64,000 nucleotides of DNA, taken from positions 26,328-90,327 of the forward strand of contig JAJPHA010000044.1 in NCBI GenBank assembly GCA_021325475.1. The letters run 5' to 3'. Shown here one piece after another: positions 1-7,786 of this stretch. Below the pieces are notes generated by a model that worked only from the letters and a program-made list of their open reading frames with translations, was not told the origin of the DNA and made no database searches. Made by a program: the position numbers and the translations under genes. Each line of letters begins with the position of its first letter. Positions within the stretch are counted from its first letter, which is position 1. The stretch is from Rhodanobacteraceae bacterium (GTDB taxonomy: Bacteria; Pseudomonadota; Gammaproteobacteria; Xanthomonadales; Rhodanobacteraceae).

Positions 1-1
1 C

Positions 2-46
2 ATGCTCGCGGCGATCAAGCAGCACGCCCGCCAGGCGCTCGCCTGA
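2..46 (+). CDS. C-terminal fragment of a gene cut by the window edge
   Basis: An open frame enters from the left edge and ends at a TGA at 44-46. The visible residues are LAAIKQHARQALA, an amphipathic-looking Ala-rich tail. Too little is present to assign a family, and the frame could be open by chance. The gap from here to the end of the dksA-like gene at 110 holds nothing I recognise. Confidence 0.25.
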   Translation: MLAAIKQHARQALA

Positions 47-109
47 GCCGCGCTCGATGGCGCGCGAAGCTTCGTCGTTTCGCGTTGTGGAGCGAACGCC
101 GGCGCCGGC

Positions 110-904
110 TCAGTCGCCCATCTGCTTCTGGCGATGCTCCCAGCGCTCCTGCGCGTCGAGGCAGAGCGTCGCGATCGGACGCGCCTCCAGCCGTTCGAGG
201 CCGATTTCCTCGTCGGTCTCCTCGCAGTACCCGTAGCGGCCTTCCTCGATCCGCTTGAGCGCCTTGTCGATCTTGGCGATCAGCTTGCGGTAGCGGTCGC
301 GCGTGCGCAGTTCCAGCGAATTCTCGGTCTCGCGCGTGGCGCGCTCGGCCTCGTCGCCGACGTCGCGCACTTCCTCGCGCAGGTTGTCGATGGTCTGCTT
401 CGACTCCTCGACCAGGTCCTCACGCCAGCGCAACAGCTTGGCGCGGAAATAGGCGAGCTGCCGCGGGTTCATGTATTCCTCGCGCGGCGACGGCCGATAG
501 TTCGGCGGCAGGGTGACGACCACCGTGCTCGGCAGCGCATAGCGGCCGTCTTCGCGGGTGATCGTGTCCTTGTCCTTCTTCGCGACCGCGGCGGCCACCT
601 TGCCCGCCGCGACGGACGTCGCCTTCGGTTTCGCCGCGGCGACCGGCGGCGTCTTCACCGGTTTGCCCGTCGGCTTCGCGGTTCGGGCCGGCGCCTTCTT
701 CGGCGCGGCGACGCGCTTGACCGGTTTCGCCGGCCGGGTCGCGGTCGCGCCGCGCCGCGCCTTGCCCTTCGTCGCCGCCGGCTTCTGCGGCTTGCGCGCC
801 GGCGCCTTCCTGGGCGGCGCCTTCGGCTTGGCCGCGGCCTTCTTCTTCGCGGCGGGCTTGCGCGCCGCGGCGGCGGGTTTGCGTTTGGATTGGGCCATGG
901 GCAT
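110..904 (-). CDS. dksA: DksA/TraR-family regulator with long Lys/Ala/Pro-rich N-terminal tail
   Basis: DksA binds RNA polymerase through the secondary channel and acts with ppGpp on rRNA and amino-acid promoters. The 264-residue product has a classical DksA core in its last ~125 residues: the coiled coil starts at YMNPRQLAYFR, has the tip DEAERA and continues SLELRTRDRYRKL. Compared with E. coli DksA the tip keeps the first Asp and the Ala but has Glu for the second Asp. The zinc finger is half lost: CEET (C227, T230) and CLDA (C248, A251) replace the two CxxC pairs. This Cys/Thr, Cys/Ala pattern resembles zinc-independent DksA2 proteins. The first ~115 residues are repeats of AAAKKP/APARK type resembling a histone H1 tail, absent from the ~150-residue E. 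coli protein. GAGG stands 10 bases before the chosen ATG; a second ATG at 898 is possible. Confidence 0.9.
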   Translation of the reverse strand: MPMAQSKRKPAAAARKPAAKKKAAAKPKAPPRKAPARKPQKPAATKGKARRGATATRPAKPVKRVAAPKKAPARTAKPTGKPVKTPPVAAAKPKATSVAAGKVAAAVAKKDKDTITREDGRYALPSTVVVTLPPNYRPSPREEYMNPRQLAYFRAKLLRWREDLVEESKQTIDNLREEVRDVGDEAERATRETENSLELRTRDRYRKLIAKIDKALKRIEEGRYGYCEETDEEIGLERLEARPIATLCLDAQERWEHRQKQMGD

Positions 905-930
905 TCACCATTGTCCTCAGGCGGTCGCGT

Positions 931-959
931 GTTATAGCCTAAGTGCCCACCTGCGGCAA
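931..959 (-). promoter_or_regulatory. Predicted sigma-70 promoter of the dksA-like gene
   Basis: Reading the minus strand, TTGCCG (959-954) is followed after 17 bases by TATAAC (936-931), each one or two mismatches from consensus. It lies about 27 bases upstream of the dksA-like start codon. Prediction by eye only. Confidence 0.55.
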
Positions 960-982
960 CCACTTGCGCCGCCGGAATCCAC

Positions 983-1225
983 GTGACTCGATTCCTGCTC
1001 CTGCTGCTTGCCGCCTACCGACGCTGGCTGAGTCCGCTGTTCGGGACCCGCTGCCGCTTCCATCCGAGTTGTTCGGAATACGCCCGCATCGCGGTCGCGC
1101 GCTTCGGCGCCGGACGCGGCGGCGTGCTCGCGCTGTGGCGCATCGCCCGCTGCCAGCCGCTGTGCGCCGGCGGACTCGACCCGGTGCCGGAAACCTTCGC
1201 GCTGCGCTGCCGCCCGCAGCCGTAA
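983..1225 (+). CDS. yidD: YidD membrane protein insertion efficiency factor
   Basis: YidD is a small membrane-associated protein that helps YidC-dependent insertion of inner-membrane proteins. The 80-residue product starts at a GTG, has an N-terminal amphipathic/hydrophobic stretch ([18 protein letters not shown]) and carries the family signature [11 protein letters not shown] with C24 and C30, followed by W-R-I-x-R-C and a G-x-D-PV motif. Length is normal for the family (about 70-100). It is divergent from the dksA-like gene and 34 bases upstream of dihydroorotase, not in the usual rnpA-yidC cluster. Confidence 0.93.
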   Translation: MTRFLLLLLAAYRRWLSPLFGTRCRFHPSCSEYARIAVARFGAGRGGVLALWRIARCQPLCAGGLDPVPETFALRCRPQP

Positions 1226-1259
1226 CCGTGCTCTTCCCCGCCACGCAAGGATCCCCCGC

Positions 1260-2603
1260 ATGAGCGACTGGCTGATCGTCAACGCCGAACTGGTCAACGA
1301 AGGTCGCCGCTACGCCGGCGACGTGCGCGTGCGCAACGGCCGCATCGAGGCCATCGCACCGTCGCTCGCCGCGCGGCCGCAGGAGCGCGTGTTCGACGCG
1401 CGCGGGCGGCTGCTGCTGCCCGGCATGATCGACGACCAGGTGCATTTCCGCGAACCCGGACTCGAGCACAAAGGGGATTTTTATACCGAATCGCGCGCGG
1501 CCGTGGCCGGCGGCGTCACCAGCTACATGGAGATGCCGAACTCGAAACCGCCGACCACCGACTTCGCCGCGCTCGCCGACAAGTACGCGCGGGCGGCGCA
1601 AAAGTCGCTCGCCAACTACGCGTTCTATTTCGGCGCCACCAACGACAACCTCGAGCAGGTCCGCACGCTCGATCCGCACGCCGCCTGCGGCATCAAGGTG
1701 TTCATGGGCGCCTCCACCGGCAACATGCTGGTCGACGACCCGGCCACGCTGGAGGCGATCTTCCGCGAGGCGCGCGTGCCGGTGGTGACGCACTGCGAGG
1801 ACACGCCGACGATCGAGGCGAATCTCGCCGCCGCGCGCGCCGACTACGGCGCGGACATCCCGGTGCGCTGCCATCCCTACATCCGCTCGCGCGAGGCCTG
1901 CCTGAAATCGACGCGCCTGGCGATCGCGCTGGCGCGGCGCCACGGCACGCGCCTGCACGTGCTGCACATCTCCACCGCCGACGAACTGGAGCTGTTCGAA
2001 CCGGGACCGCTGGAGCGCAAGCGCATCACCGCCGAAACCTGCGTCCATTTCCTGCACTTCAGCGAGGCGGACTATGCTGAAAAAGGGAATTTTATAAAAT
2101 GCAACCCGGCGATCAAGACCGCCGGCGACCGCGCGGCGCTGATCGAGGCGCTGAAGAGCGGCCGCATCGACGTGCTCGCCACCGACCACGCGCCGCACAC
2201 GCTCGCCGAGAAGCAGCTACCCTACGAGCAGGCGCCGTCCGGCCTGCCGCTGGTGCAGTTCGTGCTGCAATGCGCGCTGGAGAACTGGTTCAGCCGGCTG
2301 TTGCCGCTGGAACTGATCGTGGAGAAGACCGCGCATGCGCCGGCCAAGCTGTTCGGCGTGCGCGAGCGCGGCTTCCTGCGCGAGGGCTACCACGCCGATC
2401 TGGTGCTGATCGATCCGCAGACGCCGCAGACCGTCGCCCGCGAGGCGGTGCTGTCCAAATGCGGCTGGTCGCCGTTCGAGGGCTACACGTTCCGCAGCAG
2501 CGTCGCCGCGACCTGGGTCAACGGCCACCTCGCCTGGCACGAGGGCCGGCTCGACGACAGCGAACTCGGCCGACGCCTGGAATTCGATCGGCCGAAGAGC
2601 TGA
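1260..2603 (+). CDS. pyrC: Dihydroorotase, Gln-variant metal site
   Basis: Converts N-carbamoyl-L-aspartate to dihydroorotate in pyrimidine synthesis. The 447-residue amidohydrolase begins with the usual beta-sandwich strands and carries IDDQVHFREPG near residue 60, where most long dihydroorotases have D-x-H-x-H-x-R-E-P-G. The first metal-binding His is therefore Gln. I recall this DDQVHFREPG form from Bacteroidetes and Xanthomonas homologues, so it is probably a known subclass and not an error. Further motifs are the metal-bridging lysine region KVFMGASTGNM, the histidines in VTHCEDTP and LHVLHIST, and the Asp in ATDHAPH. The gene contains two unusually A+T-rich codon runs (near 1468-1486 and 2077-2100). 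One base separates its stop from the next ATG, so the two are probably cotranscribed. Confidence 0.93.
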   Translation: MSDWLIVNAELVNEGRRYAGDVRVRNGRIEAIAPSLAARPQERVFDARGRLLLPGMIDDQVHFREPGLEHKGDFYTESRAAVAGGVTSYMEMPNSKPPTTDFAALADKYARAAQKSLANYAFYFGATNDNLEQVRTLDPHAACGIKVFMGASTGNMLVDDPATLEAIFREARVPVVTHCEDTPTIEANLAAARADYGADIPVRCHPYIRSREACLKSTRLAIALARRHGTRLHVLHISTADELELFEPGPLERKRITAETCVHFLHFSEADYAEKGNFIKCNPAIKTAGDRAALIEALKSGRIDVLATDHAPHTLAEKQLPYEQAPSGLPLVQFVLQCALENWFSRLLPLELIVEKTAHAPAKLFGVRERGFLREGYHADLVLIDPQTPQTVAREAVLSKCGWSPFEGYTFRSSVAATWVNGHLAWHEGRLDDSELGRRLEFDRPKS

Positions 2604-2604
2604 C

Positions 2605-3411
2605 ATGCTCCTCGGCCTCGTCTGCGCCGTCGGATGCGCCGCCGCAGCCGCGGATGCCGGCGTGCGCCTGCCGCCGCGACTCGAACAGGGCCAACTGGTC
2701 ATCGGCCATGCGCCGCCGGGTGTCACGCTCGAGTACGCCGGCCGTGCGCTCCACATCGGCAAGGACGGCGTGTTCGTGTTCGGGCTGGAGCGCGATGCGC
2801 CGCCACGGGTCGCGCTCACCCTGCGCGCGAGCGGCGGTCCGCCGCGCACGCTCACCCTCACCGTCGCGCAGCGCCGGTATCCGCTCGAACGCATCGAGGG
2901 CCTGCCGCAGCGGACGGTGACGCCCGACCCGGAAACCGCCGCGCGGATCGAACGCGAGCAGGCGCGCGTGGCCGCGGCGCGCCAGCGCGACGACGACCGC
3001 GAGGATTTCCTGCACGGCTTCGCGTTGCCGGTGGACGGCGCGCGCATCAGCGGCGTCTACGGCAGTCAACGCATCGACAACGGCACGCCGAAAGCGCCGC
3101 ATCTCGGCCTCGATCTCGCGGTGCCCGAAGGTACGCCGATCCACGCGCCGGCGCCGGGCATCGTCAGCTTCGCCGAGCCCGATCTCGTGTTGACCGGCGG
3201 CACGGTGCTGATCGATCACGGCTTCGGCTTGAGCTCGTCGTTCCTGCACCTGAGCCGCATCGACGTGAAGGTCGGCGAGCGCGTCGCGCGCGGCCAGGTG
3301 ATCGGTGCGGCGGGCATGACCGGGCGCGCCAGCGGGCCGCATGTGCATTGGGGATTCAATTGGTTTGAGGTCCGCCTCGACCCCGCCCTGCTGCCGAAGC
3401 CGCGTTCCTGA
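2605..3411 (+). CDS. Secreted M23-family metallopeptidase (LytM domain)
   Basis: A predicted periplasmic zinc endopeptidase acting on peptidoglycan cross-bridges, 268 residues. It begins with a short hydrophobic stretch resembling a signal peptide (MLLGLVCAVGCAAAAADAG), then an N-terminal beta domain, a short Arg/Ala-rich helix around residues 112-130, and a C-terminal M23 domain. Zinc ligands are visible as H-L-G-L-D (HxxxD) and as PHVHWG (HxH) near the end, with an intervening SSSFLHLSRI strand. It follows dihydroorotase by one base. All metal ligands are present, so activity is expected; the exact bond cut cannot be read from sequence. Confidence 0.88.
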   Translation: MLLGLVCAVGCAAAAADAGVRLPPRLEQGQLVIGHAPPGVTLEYAGRALHIGKDGVFVFGLERDAPPRVALTLRASGGPPRTLTLTVAQRRYPLERIEGLPQRTVTPDPETAARIEREQARVAAARQRDDDREDFLHGFALPVDGARISGVYGSQRIDNGTPKAPHLGLDLAVPEGTPIHAPAPGIVSFAEPDLVLTGGTVLIDHGFGLSSSFLHLSRIDVKVGERVARGQVIGAAGMTGRASGPHVHWGFNWFEVRLDPALLPKPRS

Positions 3412-3520
3412 GCATCGGTTCGATACCCTGGGGACTCGAATCCGACCTTCCGACGCGGAGACCTGATAAGCATCGAACCTCAGCAAGCGGTCCCCTTCTC
3501 CCGCCACAAGAGCAGAGCTT

Positions 3521-3880
3521 CCGCTCGGCCGAAGGCCGAGCGGGTTACTTCTTTGCTGGTGCAAAGAAGTAACCAAGAAACACCTCGAAAGCAGAGCATC
3601 CCTCGGAGGACCTGCACGAAGATTTTGCGAGGGGATGAAAGCTCCGTCTACGACTCGTCCGCCGTAGGCGGAAACGCCATTCGCTTCGCATGCAGGTCTT
3701 CTGTCGCAAGCGAAGCGAAAAGCCGTCCGACCGGGAGCGACCGAGTTGTACTGGAACATTCATCCGACTGGGAACCGTCGTGCAGGTCCTCCGGGGGATG
3801 CTCTGCTTGAACGTGCTTTCTCTTGGTTACTTCTCTTTGCACGAGCAAAGAGAAGTAACCCGCTCGCCGGATGCGAGCGG
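3521..3880. repeat. 360-bp inverted pair of nested hairpins (dispersed repeat family A, copy 1)
   Basis: The element has two inverted arms. The left arm has hairpin CCGCTCGGCC-GAA-GGCCGAGCGG (3521-3543), then GGTTACTTCTTTGC-TGGT-GCAAAGAAGTAACC (3543-3574), then a segment beginning GCAGAGCATCCCTCGGAGG at 3591-3617. The right arm repeats all three in reverse order: 3780-3806, then a 16-bp stem hairpin at 3825-3860, then CCGCTCGC-CGGAT-GCGAGCGG at 3860-3880. The core contains a near-palindrome of GCTTCGC type around 3680-3720. A related copy lies at 58662-58973. There is no transposase, which suits a non-autonomous element. Open frames that cross it, including an upstream extension of the M61 gene, are artefacts. 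The rest of the gap 3412-4025 holds only a second small palindrome (around 3940-3990). Confidence 0.85.
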
Positions 3881-4025
3881 AAAACCGCAGGATGCGCTTG
3901 GAGAACAGAACGAGATGACTGCCGTGCCACCCTCACCCGAAGCCGCTCTGCGGTTTCGGCCTCTCCCGCCGCGGGGAGAAGCGGCAGACGGAATTTCAGC
4001 GCTAATCAGATGCGGAGCAAACCCC

Positions 4026-5924
4026 ATGAAGCGTGCGTTCGCCCTCGTTGCCTTCCTTGCTGCCATAGGGTCCGACGGCGTCGCCGGCGCCGAGCCGGAC
4101 GCGCAGCCGTATCCCGGCACGATCGCGCTCGCGGTCGATCTCACCGATGCAGCGCGCAAGATCTTCCGCGTCACCGAAACCGTACCGGTGCGCGCCGGCG
4201 CCTTGGCACTGCGTTATCCGAAGTGGGTGCCGGGCGAGCATTCGCCGAGCGGGCCGATCACCGGCGTCAGCGGCCTCGTGATCCGCGCCGGCAACGATCG
4301 GCTCGCCTGGCGCCGCGACCGGGTGGACATGTATACCATCCACCTCGACGTGCCGGCCGGCGTCGACGCGATCGAGCTCTCGTTCCAGTTCCTGTCGCCG
4401 ACCGAAGGCGGCGAATTCGGCCAGAGCGTGTCGGCGACGAGCAAGCTCGTCGATCTCGAATGGAACCAGGTCGTGTTCTATCCGGCCGGCCCTCCCGCCA
4501 ACGCGATCTCGATCGCCCCGAGCGCACGGCTGCCGGCGGACTGGGGCTACGGCACCGCGCTCGCCGTGGCCGGCGGCAGCGGCGGCGAAGTGCGCTTCGC
4601 GCCGGTCTCGCTCGAGACCCTGGTCGATTCGCCGCTGCTCGCCGGACGCCATTTCCAGCGCGTCGATCTCGCGCCCGGCGCGCGCACGCCGGTGCATCTC
4701 GACATCGCCGCCGATCATCCGCAGGACCTCGTCATCCGTCCCGCCCAGCTCGCCGCGCACCGCAATCTGGTGACGCAGGCGGAGAAGCTGTTCGGCGCGC
4801 GTCACTACGATCACTACGATTTCCTGCTGACGCTGTCGGACGACGTCGGCCACTTCGGTCTGGAACATCATCGCTCCAGTGACGACCGCAGCCGGGCGCG
4901 CTATTTCACCGACGACGACACGTATCTGGCCGGCGGCGGCTTGCTGCCGCACGAATTCGTGCATTCGTGGAACGGCAAGTTCCGCCGTCCGGCGGGCCTC
5001 GCCACGCCGAATTTCGACGTGCCGATGCAGGGCGATCTGCTCTGGGTGTACGAGGGCCTGACCCAGTACTACGGCGAAGTGCTGGCGGCGCGCGCCGGCA
5101 TCCGCACGGCCGGACAGTACCGCGACGATCTCGCGCTCACCGCCGCGACCATGGCCGCGCGCGCCGGCCGCGCCTGGCGGCCGCTGCAGGATACCGCCGA
5201 CGAGGCGCAGATCCTCTACTACGCGCCGGCGGCGTGGCAGTCGTGGCGGCGGCTGGTGGACTTCTACCCGGAAGGCTCGCTGCTGTGGCTCGACGTCGAC
5301 ACCACGATCCGCGAGCTGTCCGGCGGCACGCGCTCGCTCGACGATTTCGCGCGTGCCTTCTACGGCATGGACGACGGCCGCTACGAAGTGAAAACGTATA
5401 CTTTCGACGACGTCGTCGCCGCGCTCGCCGCGGTGCAGCCGCACGACTGGGCGGCGTTCCTGCGCACGCGGCTCGAATCCACCGATCCCGCCGCGCCGCT
5501 CGACGGCCTGGCGCGCGGCGGCTGGCGACTGGTGTATACCGATACGCCGACGGCGCTGTTCCAGGCCAACGAGAAGGTGCGCAAGCTCGTGGATCTTTCC
5601 TATTCGCTCGGCCTCGTGATCGACGCCGACAAGGCGCCCGGCAAACTCATCGACGTGATCTGGAACAGCCCGGCGTTCGTCGCTGGCCTCGCCCCGGGGA
5701 TGCACCTCGTCGCCGTGGACGACGAAACCTACGACGCCGAACGCCTGCGCGAGACGGTCAAGGCCGCGGCCGCCGCGCACCGGCCGATCAAGCTGCTGGC
5801 ACGGAACCTCGACAGCTTCTTCACCTTCACGGTCGAGGATCGCGACGGGCCGAGGTATCCGCGTCTCGAGCGCGTGCCGGGCACGCCCGATCGCCTGGAC
5901 GATATCCTCCGCGCGCGCCAGTGA
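4026..5924 (+). CDS. M61-family glycyl aminopeptidase with PDZ domain
   Basis: A predicted periplasmic metallo-aminopeptidase of 632 residues. It has a signal peptide (MKRAFALVAFLAAIGSDGVAGA), an N-terminal beta domain characteristic of M61, a catalytic gluzincin domain with HEFVHSWNGK (HExxH) near residue 305 and the third ligand Glu in WVYEGLTQYYGE about 30 residues later, and a C-terminal PDZ-like domain from about residue 500 (LGLVIDADKAPGKLIDVIW, GMHLVAVDDE). ATG at 4026 is preferred because the reading frame further upstream runs into repeat A. It carries an A+T-rich codon run AAA ACG TAT ACT at 5391-5402. It stands alone: folE2 converges from the other side. Confidence 0.88.
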   Translation: MKRAFALVAFLAAIGSDGVAGAEPDAQPYPGTIALAVDLTDAARKIFRVTETVPVRAGALALRYPKWVPGEHSPSGPITGVSGLVIRAGNDRLAWRRDRVDMYTIHLDVPAGVDAIELSFQFLSPTEGGEFGQSVSATSKLVDLEWNQVVFYPAGPPANAISIAPSARLPADWGYGTALAVAGGSGGEVRFAPVSLETLVDSPLLAGRHFQRVDLAPGARTPVHLDIAADHPQDLVIRPAQLAAHRNLVTQAEKLFGARHYDHYDFLLTLSDDVGHFGLEHHRSSDDRSRARYFTDDDTYLAGGGLLPHEFVHSWNGKFRRPAGLATPNFDVPMQGDLLWVYEGLTQYYGEVLAARAGIRTAGQYRDDLALTAATMAARAGRAWRPLQDTADEAQILYYAPAAWQSWRRLVDFYPEGSLLWLDVDTTIRELSGGTRSLDDFARAFYGMDDGRYEVKTYTFDDVVAALAAVQPHDWAAFLRTRLESTDPAAPLDGLARGGWRLVYTDTPTALFQANEKVRKLVDLSYSLGLVIDADKAPGKLIDVIWNSPAFVAGLAPGMHLVAVDDETYDAERLRETVKAAAAAHRPIKLLARNLDSFFTFTVEDRDGPRYPRLERVPGTPDRLDDILRARQ

Positions 5925-5940
5925 TCGCCGCGGCGGCGGA

Positions 5941-6882
5941 TCACGCCATGTAGCCGCCGGCCACGCCCTTGGTCGCCACCGCCACGGCATCGTGCGGATG
6001 CAGGCTTTCGTGGTGGGTGGCGCGGATGTGGAAATCGGCGATGCGCGGATCGGCGTCGAGGGCGTGCTGGATGCGGCGCGCGGCGTCCTCGCAGAACATC
6101 AGATTCTCGCCGTTGAGGCGCGCGAACGCCTGCTCGTCCTCGCGCTTGACCGCGGTCTGCACCGGCGTCTGCAGCGCCCGCTCGACGCGGTCGATCAGCT
6201 CGGCGATCGGCAGATCGAAGCCCGGCGCGAGCCGCACCCGCACCGCCGCGGCGCTGCGCTGACTGTGCGGCGTGGCGCAGATGCCGCGTTCGCTGCCGAG
6301 CCAGGCGAGCACGGCCGCGTGCTCGAGCGGCCGTTCGCGCGGGAAGTCCGCGGCGAAGCGCTCCTGGATCAACTGCCGCGCCAGCGCCGCCGAACACGGG
6401 CAGGTGCTCGAATACAGCACCTCGACGCCGAGTTCGAGCGTGAACTGGCCCTGCGCCAGCGTCGCCTCGATCGTCACCGGGTAGGCTTTCCAGCCGCGGT
6501 GGTCGCTCACCAGGGCCGGCCGCCGCAGCAGATGCTGGAAGGCGATGCACAGATGGGCGCGGTCGGACAGCCCGGCGTGCGAATCGAGAAACTCGCGCAG
6601 CAGACGGCGCAGCACGCAGGGCGTCAGCGGCTCGGCGCCGAGCACCCGGTCGAGGTGCAGATACAGCCGCGACATGTGGATGCCGCGCGCCTCCGGCCGG
6701 GTCAGATTGACGAACGCGGCCACCCGCGCCGGCACCTGTACCACCGCGCCATCGGCACCGACCACGCGCACCGGCACGTCGATCTCGTCCATGCCGACCC
6801 GGTCGAGCGTGCCGGCGACCGCCGGTTCCGCGTCCTTGGCGACGTCGGGCATGGCGCGCAGGGTACCGTCGGGAAAACGCAT
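5941..6882 (-). CDS. folE2: GTP cyclohydrolase I, FolE2 type
   Basis: Converts GTP to 7,8-dihydroneopterin triphosphate, the first step of folate synthesis and of queuosine precursors. The 313-residue protein has the COG1469 signature SSTCPCSAALARQ with the paired cysteines of the metal site, SRLYLHLDRV and the HSQRS segment. FolE2 enzymes can work without zinc and often serve under zinc limitation; a Zur gene lies elsewhere in this window (54093-54569), but I see no clear Zur site here. The ATG at 6882 follows a GAGGAGA ribosome site. Its promoter region abuts a solo end of repeat C (6899-6953), which may supply or disturb its promoter. Confidence 0.92.
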   Translation of the reverse strand: MRFPDGTLRAMPDVAKDAEPAVAGTLDRVGMDEIDVPVRVVGADGAVVQVPARVAAFVNLTRPEARGIHMSRLYLHLDRVLGAEPLTPCVLRRLLREFLDSHAGLSDRAHLCIAFQHLLRRPALVSDHRGWKAYPVTIEATLAQGQFTLELGVEVLYSSTCPCSAALARQLIQERFAADFPRERPLEHAAVLAWLGSERGICATPHSQRSAAAVRVRLAPGFDLPIAELIDRVERALQTPVQTAVKREDEQAFARLNGENLMFCEDAARRIQHALDADPRIADFHIRATHHESLHPHDAVAVATKGVAGGYMA

Positions 6883-6898
6883 GATCTTCTCCTCGAGC

Positions 6899-6953
6899 CG
6901 GCGTCGCCGGCGGGTGAGCCGTCGAGCGCAGCAGATTTTGAAAACAGGTTCTA
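6899..6953 (-). repeat. Solo end of MITE-like repeat C
   Basis: On the minus strand this reads TAGAACCTGTTTTCAAAATC followed by TGCTGCGCTCGACGGCTCAC and CGCCGGCG, matching the left end of the complete element at 56431-56576 apart from a few bases. The second terminal repeat is missing, so it is a truncated or decayed copy between folE2 and the squalene/phytoene synthase homologue. Confidence 0.75.
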
Positions 6954-6955
6954 GT

Positions 6956-7780
6956 CTACCAGCCGCCCGCGGTTCGGCGGGCCTCGCGCCAGGCGAGCCA
7001 CAGCGTGCGCCACGGATGGCGGCGGCGCAGCGCCGCGGCCGGGTCCGCCGCGCGCGCGGCACGTTCCGCGCGTTCCAGGTCCAGCCGCGCGCGCACGCGC
7101 ACGCCGAGACCGGGACCGGCGTCGGCGCGCAATGCTTGCGCCAGGAGCTCGCCGACCCGCGCCGTATGCTCGCGCAACGCCGCTCGCGCCGCGGCGCCGC
7201 CGCGGCCGAGGTCGGCGCGCGTCACGCCGTGCCGGGCGAGCAGGTCGAGCGGCACGGCGACGCTGCGCTCCGGCGCGAATTCCATGCCGGCGGCCGCGCG
7301 CCGCAGGTGCGAGCCGATCCACAATTGGGAATTTGCCTCATTGTATACGACGCCCAACAGCGCCGCTTCCAGCGCCGCCACCGGCCGGTAGAACGATGCC
7401 AGCGCGCCGCACAGCGCGGCGAAGCTCGGCGCCGGCGGCGCCTCGAGCTGCGCCATCGCGCCGGCAGTGAGCTCGCTCCAGCGCGACGGCGCGATCGCCC
7501 GGACCTGCGGCGCGGCGAACAGCGTCTGCGTGATCGGATGGCGCGCCGTGCCGGCGCTCGCGCCGAGCAGTTCCTGGCGCCACCATTCGAGCTTGGCCGC
7601 GGCCACCTCGGGTTCGCGGATGGCGAAACAGCAGAGTTCCAGCTCGTGCACCAGGCTGCCGAACGCGCTCGCCGTGCGGCGCTGCGCCGGGGCGACGAAC
7701 AGCGCCACGACGATCTGCTCGGGGTGGGCCTCGAGCCATTTCCGTTCGAAGGCGTCGAACGGCGCGTCGGCGTGTGCCAT
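6956..7780 (-). CDS. Squalene/phytoene synthase family protein, catalytic Asp motifs lost
   Basis: The 274-residue protein shares the all-alpha fold pattern of trans-isoprenyl synthases: REPEVAAAKLEWWRQEL matches the family's first helix region, and IGSHLRRAAAGMEFAPERSVAVPLDLLARHGV matches the region around the second metal motif. Active enzymes have DxxxD motifs and an N-I-L-R-D segment there. Here the first motif has no acidic pair and the second reads S-H-L-R-R. I infer it is not a prenyl-condensing enzyme and may be a scaffold or assembly factor, as for the related NDUFAF6 group. It follows gph at a distance of 6 bases in what looks like the mtaD-to-gph operon. Confidence 0.75.
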   Translation of the reverse strand: MAHADAPFDAFERKWLEAHPEQIVVALFVAPAQRRTASAFGSLVHELELCCFAIREPEVAAAKLEWWRQELLGASAGTARHPITQTLFAAPQVRAIAPSRWSELTAGAMAQLEAPPAPSFAALCGALASFYRPVAALEAALLGVVYNEANSQLWIGSHLRRAAAGMEFAPERSVAVPLDLLARHGVTRADLGRGGAAARAALREHTARVGELLAQALRADAGPGLGVRVRARLDLERAERAARAADPAAALRRRHPWRTLWLAWREARRTAGGW

Positions 7781-7786
7781 CGCGGC

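Noticed and set aside
3412-3480. tRNA-like segment with T-arm resemblance (GGTTCGATACC and ACTCGAATCC)
   Set aside because: No acceptor stem, D-arm or anticodon stem can be drawn around these bases on either strand.
3690-4025. N-terminal extension of the M61 peptidase gene
   Set aside because: It would translate repeat A and has no signal peptide; the ATG at 4026 starts a proper signal peptide.
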